Source of the DNA: Nocardia jejuensis NBRC 103114
Lineage (GTDB): Bacteria; Actinomycetota; Actinomycetes; Mycobacteriales; Mycobacteriaceae
DNA length: 64,000 bases
Assembly (NCBI RefSeq): GCF_001613145.1
Contig: NZ_BDBU01000013.1
Span: forward strand, 62,001 to 126,000
Direction of reading: 5' to 3'
Below, one piece after another: positions 8,681-17,821 of the stretch (its first letter is position 1; every line of letters begins with the position of its first letter). The notes beneath the pieces were generated by a model. It was not told the DNA's origin. It ran no database searches and saw only the letters and a list, made by a program, of their open reading frames with translations. The translations under genes and the position numbers were made by a program.

Positions 8681-9562
8681 CTATCGGCGCACGCCGACGG
8701 CGTCGGAGAAACCCCGCACCAGATCCAGCGCCGGTTGCGGATCGTCCGCGAGCGCTCCGGGGAGCGTCTCGACCCGCGCGCCGGGCACCGAGGAATAATC
8801 CCGCGCGGAGTCCGTGCGCAGTCGCGCGTCCTCGGCACCGTAGATGACCAACAGCGGAAGACCGAGCCCGGCAAGACGATTCGGCAGCGGACGTTCGAAC
8901 CGATAGCGGGCGGACTCCTTCGGCGATTCGGTGAACGATCGATACGTCATTCCCCGATGAGCCCGCAGGCGCCACACCACTTCACCGATGACCGGCACCG
9001 GCATCAGCCGATCACCCAGCGTCGGATCCAGCACGGCGGCGTCACTGGGAGCGGTGTCGATGAGGGCGAGCGCCGCGACCAGACCGGGGCGCTGCTCCGC
9101 GAGCGCGGTGGCGACCACCCCGCCCAGCTCGTATCCGACCACGATCGCCCGGTCGATACCCAGCCGGTCCAGAACCGCGGCGACCCGTCGACCCTGTGCG
9201 GGCATGTCGTAGCCGGTGTCCGGCTTCGCCGACTCGCCGTATCCGAGCAGATCGATCCGGACAATGTGATGATCCGCCGAAAGTCGCGGCACGACGGGAT
9301 CCCACCACCTCAGCGAACCGGCGTCACCGTGAATCAGCAGCAGGGCCGGCGCGGACCGGGGTCCGTCCTCGATCACCCGCAGATCGCCGGCCTCGAGCCG
9401 CACGATGTGATCGCCCACGGCCGGGGCGGTCTGCCGCAGCACCGACACGGTGTTCACGGCCAGCAATCCCGCGAGCCCGAGCACGATCGACAGGGCAAGC
9501 AACCGCCGCCGGCGACGGCGCACATCGCGCGAAACCGTCTCTACCATCGAATGTTTCGCCAT
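8681..9562 (-). CDS. Membrane-anchored alpha/beta hydrolase-fold protein lacking catalytic Ser and His
   Basis: This 293-residue protein begins at ATG 9562. A basic stretch (RRRRRR) and one hydrophobic helix (residues 21-42) anchor it to the membrane. The hydrolase fold is clear: the oxyanion motif LLIHGDAGSLRWW, the strand IDLLGYGESAKP and the acid region VIYGAEDARL. The nucleophile elbow, normally G-x-S-x-G, is GYELGG, placing Glu145 where serine is expected. No histidine follows in the C-terminal strand-loop (TLPGALADDPQ). Ordinary Ser-His-Asp hydrolysis therefore looks impossible. It may be a binding or scaffold protein, or use another chemistry. Confidence 0.82.
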   Translation of the reverse strand: MAKHSMVETVSRDVRRRRRRLLALSIVLGLAGLLAVNTVSVLRQTAPAVGDHIVRLEAGDLRVIEDGPRSAPALLLIHGDAGSLRWWDPVVPRLSADHHIVRIDLLGYGESAKPDTGYDMPAQGRRVAAVLDRLGIDRAIVVGYELGGVVATALAEQRPGLVAALALIDTAPSDAAVLDPTLGDRLMPVPVIGEVVWRLRAHRGMTYRSFTESPKESARYRFERPLPNRLAGLGLPLLVIYGAEDARLRTDSARDYSSVPGARVETLPGALADDPQPALDLVRGFSDAVGVRR

Positions 9563-10016
9563 GGGTCCCCGCTCCGGTCTCGCGCAGGCAGCGTATATCA
9601 GCACATCCCGGCCCGCCGCTCGAGATGAATTCGGCTGCCACACAAGCTCATTCGATCTCGCTATAGCACGTCTTCCGGCACTTTCGATTTGCTTCGCCAG
9701 CATCTTTACGGCATCCTTACGGGCAGGGGAGCCGGGAAGTCTGGTCGGCACGGACTCGACGAGTTCGTTCATGATGGATCGACCGAAAGGAGATTGTCCG
9801 GTGGCACTCGCGCACTCTGCGTATTCGAAGATGCCCTGCCTTTCTCGCGGGCCCAGTCGAGTACAGACGAATTTTTCTCCGCAGCACTGATATTCCGCAC
9901 CGATTCGCGATGCGTGCCGGCGTCGACACCTGTCCGCCGAATGCCGTGATCGGTCACTATCCGCTGGTAGACGGCGGGGCATCGGGCGCATCGACGGCCG
10001 CCGTTAGGGTGGTGGC
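9563..10016. other. 454-base intergenic region, less GC-rich than neighbours
   Basis: This region lies between divergent genes. A long minus-strand frame continues upstream of the hydrolase through it, but its third codon positions are not GC-biased, so I do not call it coding. A plus-strand GTG at 9801 follows AAAGGAG and opens a 29-codon frame ending at 9890. That is the only weak coding hint. Promoters for both flanking genes must lie here. Confidence 0.5.
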
Positions 10017-10499
10017 GTGAACGTCGAGGTTACACAGCTGCCCGGTATCGGTGTACGCAAAGAGTTTTCATTGTCCGGCTCACGTCGTCGCGTGGGCATT
10101 ATCGATTACAAGGACGGCACACTGGATTTGATCGTGAGCAAACCGGGAAATCCGGATGCCAGCGATCAGATTCCGCTGTCCGAACACGAAGCCGCGGTAT
10201 TGGCGAATCTGCTCGGCGCACCGCAGTTGGTTGCCCAGTTGCAGCAGGAGCACCGCGAACTCGAGGGCGTCACGACGCGGCAGATGCCGATCCGCCTTCG
10301 ATCCCCCTATGACGGGCGCCGGTTGGGTGACACCCAGATCCGGACCCGGACCTCGGCGTCGATCGTCGCGGTCATGCGCGCCGGGCACGCGGTCCCCTCA
10401 CCGGGCCCCGAGTTCGTCTTCACCGCTGGTGATGTCTTGGTTGTTGTTGGTACCGCGGAAGGCCTGACGGCTGCCGCCAGAATTTTGACGGACGGCTGA
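10017..10499 (+). CDS. Cation:proton antiporter regulatory subunit (KhtT-like, RCK_C domain)
   Basis: This 160-residue soluble protein has an N-terminal KhtT-type domain and a C-terminal RCK_C (TrkA_C) domain. The RCK_C domain includes ASIVAVMRAG and the strand FTAGDVLVVVGTAEGL. In Bacillus KhtT the RCK_C domain binds c-di-AMP and gates the membrane partner. Here the partner follows after 5 bases. The start is a GTG at 10017. The pair is expected to export K+ or another monovalent cation in exchange for protons under alkaline or osmotic stress. Confidence 0.88.
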   Translation: MNVEVTQLPGIGVRKEFSLSGSRRRVGIIDYKDGTLDLIVSKPGNPDASDQIPLSEHEAAVLANLLGAPQLVAQLQQEHRELEGVTTRQMPIRLRSPYDGRRLGDTQIRTRTSASIVAVMRAGHAVPSPGPEFVFTAGDVLVVVGTAEGLTAAARILTDG

Positions 10500-10504
10500 G
10501 ATAG

Positions 10505-11698
10505 ATGGTGGCACACGAAACCGCGCTCGCGCTGATACAGCTGGGCGCGGTCTTTTTCGGCTTGGGCTTGCTGGGCAGAGTGGCAGCGCGTATCGGATTG
10601 TCTCCGATTCCGCTGTATCTGATCGGCGGATTGGTTTTCGGCAAGGGCGGACTCATCGAACTGGATCATGTGGACCAGTTCATTCACCTCGCCAGTGAAA
10701 TCGGCGTGGTCCTGCTGTTGCTCCTGCTCGGATTGGAGTACACCGCCGGTGAATTGGTCACCGGACTGCGCAATTCATGGGCGGCGGGTGTGCTGGATCT
10801 GGTGTTGAACGCCACCCCCGGCGTCGCGGTCGCGCTCATTCTCGGCTGGGGGCCGGTCGGGGCGGTGGCCATGGCCGGTGTCACCTATATCTCCTCCTCC
10901 GGGATCGTGGCCAAGGTGCTCGGCGATCTCGGCCGGGTCGGCAACCGCGAGACCCCGACCATCCTGTCGATCCTGGTGTTCGAGGATCTGGTGATGGCCG
11001 GGTATCTGCCGGTGCTGACCGCGTTGCTCGCCGGCGCCGGATTCGCCGCGGGTGTTCAAACTCTCGGCATCGCCCTGACCGCGGTCACGATCGTGCTGGT
11101 GGTGGCACTGCGCTACGGCCGCTACGTCTCGATGATCGTCGACAGCGAGGACCGCGAGATCTTCCTGCTCAAGCTGCTCGGCTCCGCCCTGCTGGTCGCG
11201 GGCGTCGCCTCGGCGCTGCAGGTGTCGGCGGCGGTCGGCGCGTTCCTGCTCGGCATCGCGATCTCCGGCTCCACCGCCCACAGCGCCCTGAAGATTCTCG
11301 AACCGCTGCGCGATCTGTTCGCGGCCCTGTTCTTCGTGCTGTTCGGCCTCACCACCGACCCCGCCAGCATCCCGCCGGTACTGGGCTGGGCGGTGATCCT
11401 CGCCTTCGTCACCGTCACGACCAAGGTGCTGACCGGCTGGTGGGCCGCCAAACGCGCGGGAGCCTCCCGCAACGGCCGCGCCCGCGCCGGCGCCGCCCTC
11501 GTCGCCCACGGCGAATTCTCCATCGTCATCGCCGGACTGGCCGTCTCGGCGGGCGCGGTCCCGCCCACCTTCGCCGCCTTGGCCACCACCTACGTCCTGC
11601 TGATGGCCGTGCTGGGTCCCATCGCCGCCCGCATCGTCGAGCCACTCCTGTTCTGGATCGACGCCCGCCGCAAGCCCACGCCGGTCACGCTGAACTGA
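10505..11698 (+). CDS. CPA2-family monovalent cation/H+ antiporter (KhtU-like)
   Basis: This 397-residue transporter has about eleven to twelve hydrophobic segments. CPA2 hallmarks include PLYLIGGLVFGKGG near the N-terminus, the YISSSGIVAKVLGDL stretch, and EDLVMAGYLPVL around the ion-binding acidic residue. It ends shortly after the last helix without a fused RCK domain. Regulation therefore depends on the separate KhtT-like protein encoded 5 bases upstream. The two form an obvious operon. Confidence 0.9.
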   Translation: MVAHETALALIQLGAVFFGLGLLGRVAARIGLSPIPLYLIGGLVFGKGGLIELDHVDQFIHLASEIGVVLLLLLLGLEYTAGELVTGLRNSWAAGVLDLVLNATPGVAVALILGWGPVGAVAMAGVTYISSSGIVAKVLGDLGRVGNRETPTILSILVFEDLVMAGYLPVLTALLAGAGFAAGVQTLGIALTAVTIVLVVALRYGRYVSMIVDSEDREIFLLKLLGSALLVAGVASALQVSAAVGAFLLGIAISGSTAHSALKILEPLRDLFAALFFVLFGLTTDPASIPPVLGWAVILAFVTVTTKVLTGWWAAKRAGASRNGRARAGAALVAHGEFSIVIAGLAVSAGAVPPTFAALATTYVLLMAVLGPIAARIVEPLLFWIDARRKPTPVTLN

Positions 11699-11758
11699 GA
11701 AGCGCCACAGGGCAAATCACGCATCGCGCACCCGCCGCCACCGATTCCCGGAGGACCG

Positions 11759-11890
11759 ATGATCACCGAAGTACGATGGGCGCAGCGGATTTCGGCGCCA
11801 CTCGTCGTCGACCCGAACGCGCGGTACGCCAACAAGCACTGGCTGTCGCATTCGAGCTGCCTTACACCGTCCGCATACCGGATGGCATGA
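11759..11890 (+). CDS. Putative 43-residue small protein
   Basis: An ATG at 11759 follows GGAGG at a five-base distance, one of the best ribosome binding sites in the area, and opens 43 codons to TGA at 11888. The product begins MITEVRWAQRISAPLVVDP and has a basic, aromatic middle. It has no membrane segment or recognised family. It lies 60 bases after the antiporter gene and could be the last gene of that operon. The ribosome site is the only real evidence. Confidence 0.35.
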   Translation: MITEVRWAQRISAPLVVDPNARYANKHWLSHSSCLTPSAYRMA

Positions 11891-12005
11891 AATCACGACA
11901 GAAACTTCTATACAGGTTCGATAACTTCGCCTCTTTCCTCACGGCGATGTCCGTGCGACAGTGATCCGGCAACCACGGGTTCGGAATGGACGAGGAAGTC
12001 GAATC

Positions 12006-12674
12006 ATGATGTATGCGCTGTGGGTCGTACTTCCCTGCGCCGCTGTCCTTTCCTGCGTCGTGGGCCATATGTGGCGTTATCGGCACGACCGCTTCCTCGG
12101 CGCCCTCTACGGACCCCACACCGACTCCGCGCAAATCTTCGGCATCCGGACTTTCCGGGTCGGGGCTCTGATCCTGTTGAGCGTCCGGATCACCGAAGTG
12201 ATTGCCTCCGGACCGCATTCGCGCCCGGCGCCGAGCATTCAGTCCCTGCTGGTGACCCTGCAGTTCCTCGCGGTGCCGATGGCGATCGTCGGCGCGGGAC
12301 TGATTCTGATTCCGCCCCTCATCGCCGCGGACATCCGCTCCCGCGTGACCCCGCTGGACCGGGCCACCCTCCCGATCGTGGTGGCCGCCATGGTGTCCGC
12401 GGTCCTGGTGGCGTTCGACCCGACCTCCACCGACAGCCGCTACCGCACCGCCGAAACCCTGTTCACCTGGGTCAGGTCCCTGGTCACCCTGCACCCCGAA
12501 CCGGAGGTGATGCAGCATGCCCCGGTGCTGTACCAGTGCCGCGGCATCATCATCATGATCCTCATCGCCATCTGGCCGTACACCCGGCTGGCGGGCATCT
12601 TCACGATTCCGAGCCTGCAGCTCCTGCGCAGGCTCCCCCGCCTCACCCGCCCGCGCGACCCCGTTCCGGGCTGA
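12006..12674 (+). CDS. NarI-like membrane protein lacking all heme-ligand histidines
   Basis: This 222-residue five-helix protein aligns without gaps over its C-terminal third with the nitrate reductase gamma subunit NarI as I recall the E. coli sequence: YQCRGIIIMILIAIWPYTRL here against FRLHLVLGMTLFLLFPFSRL. Its length is also nearly the same (225 in E. coli). At the positions of the four heme-b ligands His56, His66, His187 and His205 it has Arg51, Arg61, Arg179 and Gly197. It therefore should not bind heme as NarI does. No narG, narH or narJ is nearby. The start ATG 12006 has GAGGAAG seven bases upstream. Its role is unknown. Confidence 0.72.
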   Translation: MMYALWVVLPCAAVLSCVVGHMWRYRHDRFLGALYGPHTDSAQIFGIRTFRVGALILLSVRITEVIASGPHSRPAPSIQSLLVTLQFLAVPMAIVGAGLILIPPLIAADIRSRVTPLDRATLPIVVAAMVSAVLVAFDPTSTDSRYRTAETLFTWVRSLVTLHPEPEVMQHAPVLYQCRGIIIMILIAIWPYTRLAGIFTIPSLQLLRRLPRLTRPRDPVPG

Positions 12675-12765
12675 TCCGCGCGGCCTCGGTCGCGGCGGCG
12701 TCACCGCCGCGAATCGACATGCTGCCCAGCCGAATCGGCAGGTCCGCGCCGTGGAGAGCGGATCT

Positions 12766-15573
12766 CTAGAGCGCGACCCGAACCATGGGAGCCAGTCCGA
12801 GCTCGGCGAGCACGGCCGCGCCGCGAACGGCCTCCTCGCCTCCGGCGAGCACCAGGGTGCGGGCCCACTGATAGCGGCAACCCGCGGCGTCGAACAGGGC
12901 GGCCATGGCGAGCAACCGTGTCTCGTCCGCATCGAGCAGCGCCTGTGCCCGCTCGACGATGGCGGCGACGACGGGGTTTCCCGCGACGGTGGCGCGGGCT
13001 TCGGTCACCCGGTCCGCGGCCTCGGAATCCCGCGCCAGCACAGCGGCTTCCGCGCGCAGGGCGACGTACCAGTGCAACCACACCCAGGTGACCGAGATCC
13101 ACACCTCGCCGGGTTCGGGCGCCGCCCGCTCGAACGCGTCGCGCGCCTGACCGAAGTGCAGCAGTGTCATCACGTCGAAGACCGCACCGTAGCCGCTGGT
13201 GTTCGCGGGCGAGCTGTCCAGGCGGCGCACGATCGCGTCCCACTGCGCCTGCACCGCATCGTCCTCGCGCAGCGCGTGGATCATCGCCACCCCCGCCGCC
13301 GCCGGACCCAGCACCGATCTGGCGGGACTGCCCGCACGCTGCCAGGCTTCCAGGAAACGCTCACTCGCCGTGTCGATTTCATCGATATTGCCCGAGAGCG
13401 CGTCGGCCACCAGTAGCGCGCTCATCGCGCGGTGCCCGACCTCGGCCAGCAGCGGGTGATCCGCGAGTCGGCGCGCCCATTTCCGGGCGCCGCGCAGATC
13501 GCCCGCGCCGAGACTCGCCTCGGTCGCCTCGCCCAGCGCCTCGATGACCTCGTGGGTGCCGGCGGGCGTGTCGGGCGCGGATTTGAGCAGGGTCATGCGA
13601 CGTCGGGCGGTGGCCGCCGCCGCGAAGGTGTCGCCGGCCCAGCTCTGCGCACCGGTGAGAGTGTCGAGCGCGGCGGATTCGGCGAGCGGGTCGCCGGTGC
13701 GGTGGGCGAGCTCGACCGCGTGTTCCGCGCACGCGATCGTTTCTCGCACAACGTCTTCGGAGTCGGCCCCGGCGGCGAAGGCCACGGTGAGTGCCCGGCC
13801 CGCCTCGGCCAGCGCGACCGCGGCCTGCGCGGCCGGGTCGGTCCCGGCCAGTTCCCGCGCCTCGTCGATGAGCGCGTCGGCCTCCTGCGTGGGCAGATCG
13901 CGGACGAACTTGCTCGAGAACCGGTACGCGTTGCTGACCGCGGTCGCGAGATCGACCGCGGCGCCGCCACTGTCGCGCGCCGCACGCGCCGCGTCCCCGG
14001 CCGCGCGGTGCAGCCGGTACATGTCGTCACCGTTCATCTGGCATCCGGCCACCGCCGCCGCGTGCCGCAGCATCGTGGCGGTCACGGCCGGATCGTCCGC
14101 CAGCGCGCCCGCCTGCTCGAAGCGCCACTGGGATTCACCGAGCAGGTGGCGGGTGAAGGTCGACTCCGCCAGGCATCGGGCGAGGCGATGCGCCTGCGCG
14201 CGCTGCTGCGGCTGTTCTCCGGCCCAGGCCATGGCGACCCGCAGATCGTCGGCCACCGCGTCGAATCGCGGCCGCCAGTCCGCGCCGACCTCGGCCAGGT
14301 CCGCGCCCGCGTCCAGACACCACAGCAGGTGCCGGGAGCGGGTGTCCTGCAGTTCACCGGCCTCGGCGAGCTGCTCGGTCCCGTACTGCCGAATCGTTTC
14401 CAGCGCACGGTATTCGGTTCCGGTGGGCGCGGCCGTCACCACCAACAGGCTCTGTTCCACCAGCCGGGCGAGTCCGTCCGCGACCACCGCGCGATCCGCC
14501 GCGGCCACCTTCGCCGCCGCCTCGGCGGAGAAGGACTTGGAGAACACCGAGATCCGGCGCAGCAGCACCCGGTCCTCGGGCTCGAGCAGGGCATGACTCC
14601 AGTCCAGCGCCGCGCGCACCGAGCGATGCCGGTCCTCGGCGCGCGCGCCGCCCGAGAGCATCCGCAGCTGATCGGTCAGGCCCGCGGTGAGACCGTCCAA
14701 TCCCAGGGTGGTCCATCGGGCGGCTGCCAGCTCGATCGCCAGCGCCACCCCGTCGAGCCGTCCGCAGAAAGCCGAAACCTGATCCCGCAGTGCGTGATTG
14801 GGCGGCCATCCGCCCGCCGCCGCGCGATCCATGAACAGCGCGACGGCATCGGAATCGCCCTCGCCCGTCAGCGACATCGGCGGAACCGTGTAGACGCGCT
14901 CGAACGGCACCATCAGCCGGGCACGGCTGGTGGCCAGCACCGTCAGCCGCGGGCAGGCCGCGAGCAGACGTTCGATGAAGGGCGCCACGCCATCTCGCAC
15001 ATGCTCGCAGTTGTCCAGCACCAGCAGGGCGTGACGGTCCGAGAGCGCCGCGACCACCGAATCGTCCATACCGCGGCCGGGCTGCTCGCCGATGCCCAGC
15101 GCGACGGCGACCGTTCCGGCCACGACGCAGGTATCGGGACTGGTGATCGGCACCAGGTCCACGAACCACACTCCATCGGAGAACTCGTCGGCCGCCTCGG
15201 CGGCCACGGCCAGCGCGAGCCGGGTCTTGCCCACCCCGCCGGGGCCGACGGAGGTCACCTGGCGGTGGTTCCGCAGCAGCTCACCGAGTTCGGCGCGCTC
15301 GGGAACCCGGCCGATGAACGAGGTCAGCGGCACCGGCAGCACCGGCGGCCGAGACGACCGATCGGGCCGCGCCGGCGCGGAGGCGTGCTGGGCCAGTGCC
15401 CGGCGGTCGGAGACCTCCAGTTTGCGCAGCAGTGAGGAGACGTGACTCTCGACCGTGCGCACCGAGATGAACAACCGCGCGGCGATCTCCGCGTTGCTGA
15501 GGTGCTCCCCCACCAGAGTCAGCACTTCGGCTTCGCGTGCCGAGATCTCCACCGTCGCCGTCATGGCGTCCAT
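12766..15573 (-). CDS. LuxR-type HTH regulator with NB-ARC ATPase and helical repeats
   Basis: This 935-residue regulator has a LuxR helix-turn-helix at its N-terminus ([20 protein letters not shown]), an unusual place compared with the C-terminal position in LAL proteins. An NB-ARC ATPase domain follows, with Walker [17 protein letters not shown], Walker [13 protein letters not shown] and the ATSRARL sensor. A long helical region of TPR-like character follows from about residue 420. Such proteins are thought to sense a signal through the repeats and use ATP to switch DNA binding. No ligand or target is evident. The start at 15573 is not decided by a good ribosome site; ATG 15564 is equally possible. 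Confidence 0.88.
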   Translation of the reverse strand: MDAMTATVEISAREAEVLTLVGEHLSNAEIAARLFISVRTVESHVSSLLRKLEVSDRRALAQHASAPARPDRSSRPPVLPVPLTSFIGRVPERAELGELLRNHRQVTSVGPGGVGKTRLALAVAAEAADEFSDGVWFVDLVPITSPDTCVVAGTVAVALGIGEQPGRGMDDSVVAALSDRHALLVLDNCEHVRDGVAPFIERLLAACPRLTVLATSRARLMVPFERVYTVPPMSLTGEGDSDAVALFMDRAAAGGWPPNHALRDQVSAFCGRLDGVALAIELAAARWTTLGLDGLTAGLTDQLRMLSGGARAEDRHRSVRAALDWSHALLEPEDRVLLRRISVFSKSFSAEAAAKVAAADRAVVADGLARLVEQSLLVVTAAPTGTEYRALETIRQYGTEQLAEAGELQDTRSRHLLWCLDAGADLAEVGADWRPRFDAVADDLRVAMAWAGEQPQQRAQAHRLARCLAESTFTRHLLGESQWRFEQAGALADDPAVTATMLRHAAAVAGCQMNGDDMYRLHRAAGDAARAARDSGGAAVDLATAVSNAYRFSSKFVRDLPTQEADALIDEARELAGTDPAAQAAVALAEAGRALTVAFAAGADSEDVVRETIACAEHAVELAHRTGDPLAESAALDTLTGAQSWAGDTFAAAATARRRMTLLKSAPDTPAGTHEVIEALGEATEASLGAGDLRGARKWARRLADHPLLAEVGHRAMSALLVADALSGNIDEIDTASERFLEAWQRAGSPARSVLGPAAAGVAMIHALREDDAVQAQWDAIVRRLDSSPANTSGYGAVFDVMTLLHFGQARDAFERAAPEPGEVWISVTWVWLHWYVALRAEAAVLARDSEAADRVTEARATVAGNPVVAAIVERAQALLDADETRLLAMAALFDAAGCRYQWARTLVLAGGEEAVRGAAVLAELGLAPMVRVAL

Positions 15574-15799
15574 TCTGCCGTATCCGCCTCGCGTTCAAAC
15601 TGTTCAGTCGTATTAGCCCCGGCCCGCGAGGGCTCGCGTACGGGCCTTCCACGCGGAGCATCCGGGTGCACCACTCAGTGGCCGATTCCGTGGTGGGCAC
15701 GGATGTGGCGCGGCCCCCGGGCGGCGAAGCTGGAAGCACGCCCGAAACGCCTCACCGAGGGGTCCACCAGGGCAGATCCGACCACACCCAGGAGTGACC

Positions 15800-16156
15800 A
15801 TGACCGCAACGCCCACCCAGGGAATCAAGACCGTCCTGCATCCCGTCGCGGATCTGGCCGCCGCCAAGGCGGTCTACACCGCACTGCTCGGCATCTCACC
15901 GCAGACCGACTCCCCGTACTACGTCGGTTTCGAGGCCGAGGGCCAGCACATCGGCCTGGTGCCCAACGGCGGTCCGCAGAGCCTGTCCACCCCGGTGGCC
16001 TACTGGCACGTGCCGGACATCGAGGCCAAGCTGGCCGAGCTCACCGCCGCCGGCGCCACGGTGAAGGACCCCGCGCGGGAGGTCGGCGGCGGTCGTCTGG
16101 TGGCCACCGTGACCGACACCGACGGCAACGTCCTGGGTCTGATCCAGGACCGCTGA
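15800..16156 (+). CDS. VOC (glyoxalase/bleomycin resistance fold) protein
   Basis: This 118-residue single-unit VOC protein contains [35 protein letters not shown] and the C-terminal [15 protein letters not shown]. These are the usual beta-alpha-beta-beta-beta landmarks. ATG 15800 is preceded by GGAG, and a GTG six bases earlier is an alternative start. VOC proteins of this size act as dimers on varied substrates or as drug-binding proteins. The next gene, 47 bases later on the same strand, encodes a DUF1801 protein, a pairing suggesting shared transcription. Confidence 0.85.
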   Translation: MTATPTQGIKTVLHPVADLAAAKAVYTALLGISPQTDSPYYVGFEAEGQHIGLVPNGGPQSLSTPVAYWHVPDIEAKLAELTAAGATVKDPAREVGGGRLVATVTDTDGNVLGLIQDR

Positions 16157-16203
16157 GCACCCCACCCCCGACATCGATCCGAACTGACTCGAAGGAATTC
16201 ATC

Positions 16204-16650
16204 ATGACCACCAAGACCAAGTCCGCCGTCGGCTTCTCCGCCGAAGAGCGCGCCGCGATGAAAGAGCACGCCGAGGATCTCAAGAAGGCCGCTCGCCGCG
16301 GTTCGCGCGCGAGCAAGGCCGACGGCGAGAACGACGTGCTCGCCAAGATCGCCGCCATGCAGGACTCCGATCGCGTCATGGCCGAGAAGATCCACGCCCT
16401 GGTCAAGGCCAACGCGCCCGCACTGTCGCCGAAACTCTGGTACGGCATGCCCGCCTACGCCAAGGACGGCAAGGTGGTGTGCTTCTTCCAGAGCGCGGAG
16501 AAGTTCAAGGCGCGCTACGCGACCCTGGGTTTCAGCGATCTCGCTACCTTGGACGAGGGCACCATGTGGCCCAACGCCTTCGCGCTGACCGCATTGACCG
16601 CCGCCGACGAGACCGTTATCGGTGAACTCCTGCGCAAGGCGGTCGGCTGA
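16204..16650 (+). CDS. DUF1801 family protein
   Basis: This 148-residue protein has a charged, lysine-rich N-terminal helix ([20 protein letters not shown]). A DUF1801 domain follows, recognisable by [20 protein letters not shown] and the later [20 protein letters not shown]. Members include the frataxin-like iron-binding protein of Bacillus, but most are uncharacterised. AAGGA lies upstream of ATG 16204. The frame is open for 750 bases upstream, but only because of the GC-rich context of the VOC gene. Confidence 0.85.
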   Translation: MTTKTKSAVGFSAEERAAMKEHAEDLKKAARRGSRASKADGENDVLAKIAAMQDSDRVMAEKIHALVKANAPALSPKLWYGMPAYAKDGKVVCFFQSAEKFKARYATLGFSDLATLDEGTMWPNAFALTALTAADETVIGELLRKAVG

Positions 16651-17367
16651 GAATCGACGGGGTGATTTCGGTGTTTCGTAAATCCAGGTAGATGAACCGC
16701 GAAACGACTACTCCGGTACAGGGTCCGACCGTATTCTGAACGAGCGGCCGAAACAGTCTGTTTCGCGAGAACAGCCTGATGCTCGGCCTTCTACCAATTC
16801 CACCCCGGTCCTCGGTGGGCTTCCATATCGGCACCCGAATCCCGCACGATCTGGGCCTACTCGTGTGACTGGCTGGTACATCATGGTTTACGCAGCACTT
16901 CCGAGCACCTGCGCCGCCGAATTGAGCAGCGCCTTCCAGACGAGAAAATCGACAACCGTCTGTCCGGACCCCAATCGGGCGGCGAATCACACTGCTGTAG
17001 TAAAGGTTTCGAATCCTCGCACCCGAATGGGTTCGAAACGTCCGACCAGTCCGGACAGTGGGGGAACACCTGATGTCCGGACCTGACCGAGGCAGCATGA
17101 CGAAGGCGGGGCCCGAGAAGGACTGAAAGGCGTGGTCGAGGGCGCGTAGGCAATGCCGAGGAAGCCCGGGGCGCGATGATCGGCACCGACGGCCGCCGCC
17201 GGGAGGGGCGTGCCCAGCAGGACACGGCCGAGGCACAGCGACACGTGACCGCAGCGTCACCCGCCTCGGGCATGTCCGTGCCACCGAGGCTGAATGAAGT
17301 CCGTAAAGCGGGGTAATGCGCCAACAACGCGCTCGTTGGGAGCACGCGCAGAACATCGGAGGACCCC
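16651..17367. other. 717-base intergenic region
   Basis: No open frame here shows the third-position GC bias of the neighbours or a good ribosome site. The 8-base palindrome GTCCGGAC occurs three times between about 16960 and 17090, which may be chance in this GC context or a regulator site. A T-loop-like GGTTTCGAATCC near 17007 does not fold into a tRNA. The glsB-like gene has GGAGG directly upstream at the right end. Confidence 0.45.
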
Positions 17368-17640
17368 ATGCTCGGCCTTGGCATCATCGGATGGATCATC
17401 ATCGGCGGCCTTGCCGGATGGATCGCCAGCAAGTTCATGAAGACGGACGCGCAGCAGGGCATCCTGCTCAATATCGTCGTCGGTATCGTCGGCGGCCTGC
17501 TCGGCGGATTCCTGCTCAAGCTGCTCGGCGTCGACGTCGAGGGCGGCGGCCTCTGGTTCAGCTTCTTCACCTGCCTGGGCGGCGCGGTGATTCTGCTGTT
17601 CCTGGTCAACCTCGTGACCGGCCGTCGCGCCGTCCGCTGA
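17368..17640 (+). CDS. GlsB/YeaQ/YmgE family stress-response membrane protein
   Basis: This 90-residue protein has three membrane helices and the glycine-rich pattern of transglycosylase-associated/GlsB proteins: GIIGWIIIGGLAGWIASKFM, then NIVVGIVGGLLGGFLLKLLG. Many members are induced in stress. GGAGG lies six bases before the ATG. A strong intrinsic terminator follows the stop by 27 bases, so it is probably a single-gene transcript. Confidence 0.88.
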   Translation: MLGLGIIGWIIIGGLAGWIASKFMKTDAQQGILLNIVVGIVGGLLGGFLLKLLGVDVEGGGLWFSFFTCLGGAVILLFLVNLVTGRRAVR

Positions 17641-17667
17641 CCCCAACCACACAGACCGACCCCGGAG

Positions 17668-17706
17668 CCGGGGCCGAACGGCGATGCGCCGCTCGGCCCC
17701 GGTTTT
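17668..17706 (+). terminator. Rho-independent terminator of the glsB-like gene
   Basis: Arms 17668-17683 and 17687-17702 pair over 16 positions with one mismatch, a three-base ATG loop, and TTTT directly after. It stands 27 bases after the stop codon. Confidence 0.85.
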
Positions 17707-17810
17707 CGTACGCCCAGCCTCCCGTACGCACAGCCCCCGGCTCCCATTCGCCCAGCCCCCGGCTCCCATACGCACGGCCCCCGGCTCCCGATCGCACAGC
17801 CCCAGCTCCG
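17707..17810. repeat. 22-bp tandem repeat array
   Basis: Four adjacent 22-base units run at 17723-17744, 17745-17766, 17767-17788 and 17789-17810. A 16-base partial unit at 17707-17722 precedes them. The shared core is CGCACAGCCCCCGGCTCC with changes at a few positions. The array lies between the terminator of the glsB-like gene and the stop of the convergent flavoprotein gene, outside any credible frame. Confidence 0.9.
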
Positions 17811-17821
17811 GGGGCGGCGGA

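Noticed and set aside
9563..9991. N-terminal extension of the hydrolase-like gene by 143 codons
   Set aside because: Third codon positions are not GC-biased there, and ATG 9562 is followed by a normal basic-hydrophobic anchor.
13432..15435. 667-codon open frame on the plus strand
   Set aside because: It is antisense to the LuxR-NB-ARC gene, which has clear domains. The plus-strand translation is rich in Arg, Gly and His and has no domain, as expected from GC-rich shadow frames.
15442..16203. N-terminal extension of the DUF1801 gene giving a 402-residue protein
   Set aside because: The upstream part runs out of frame through the VOC gene and is composition-driven. ATG 16204 has a ribosome site and matches family length.
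16990..17040. Possible tRNA because of GGTTTCGAATCC
   Set aside because: The five-base T-stem does not pair on either strand and no acceptor or anticodon arm could be found.
16616..17356. 246-codon minus-strand frame in the gap before the glsB-like gene
   Set aside because: No ribosome site, cysteine/arginine-rich composition and no domain; it also overlaps the end of the DUF1801 gene.
17707..17810. CRISPR array
   Set aside because: The repeats are contiguous with no spacers and no cas genes are near.
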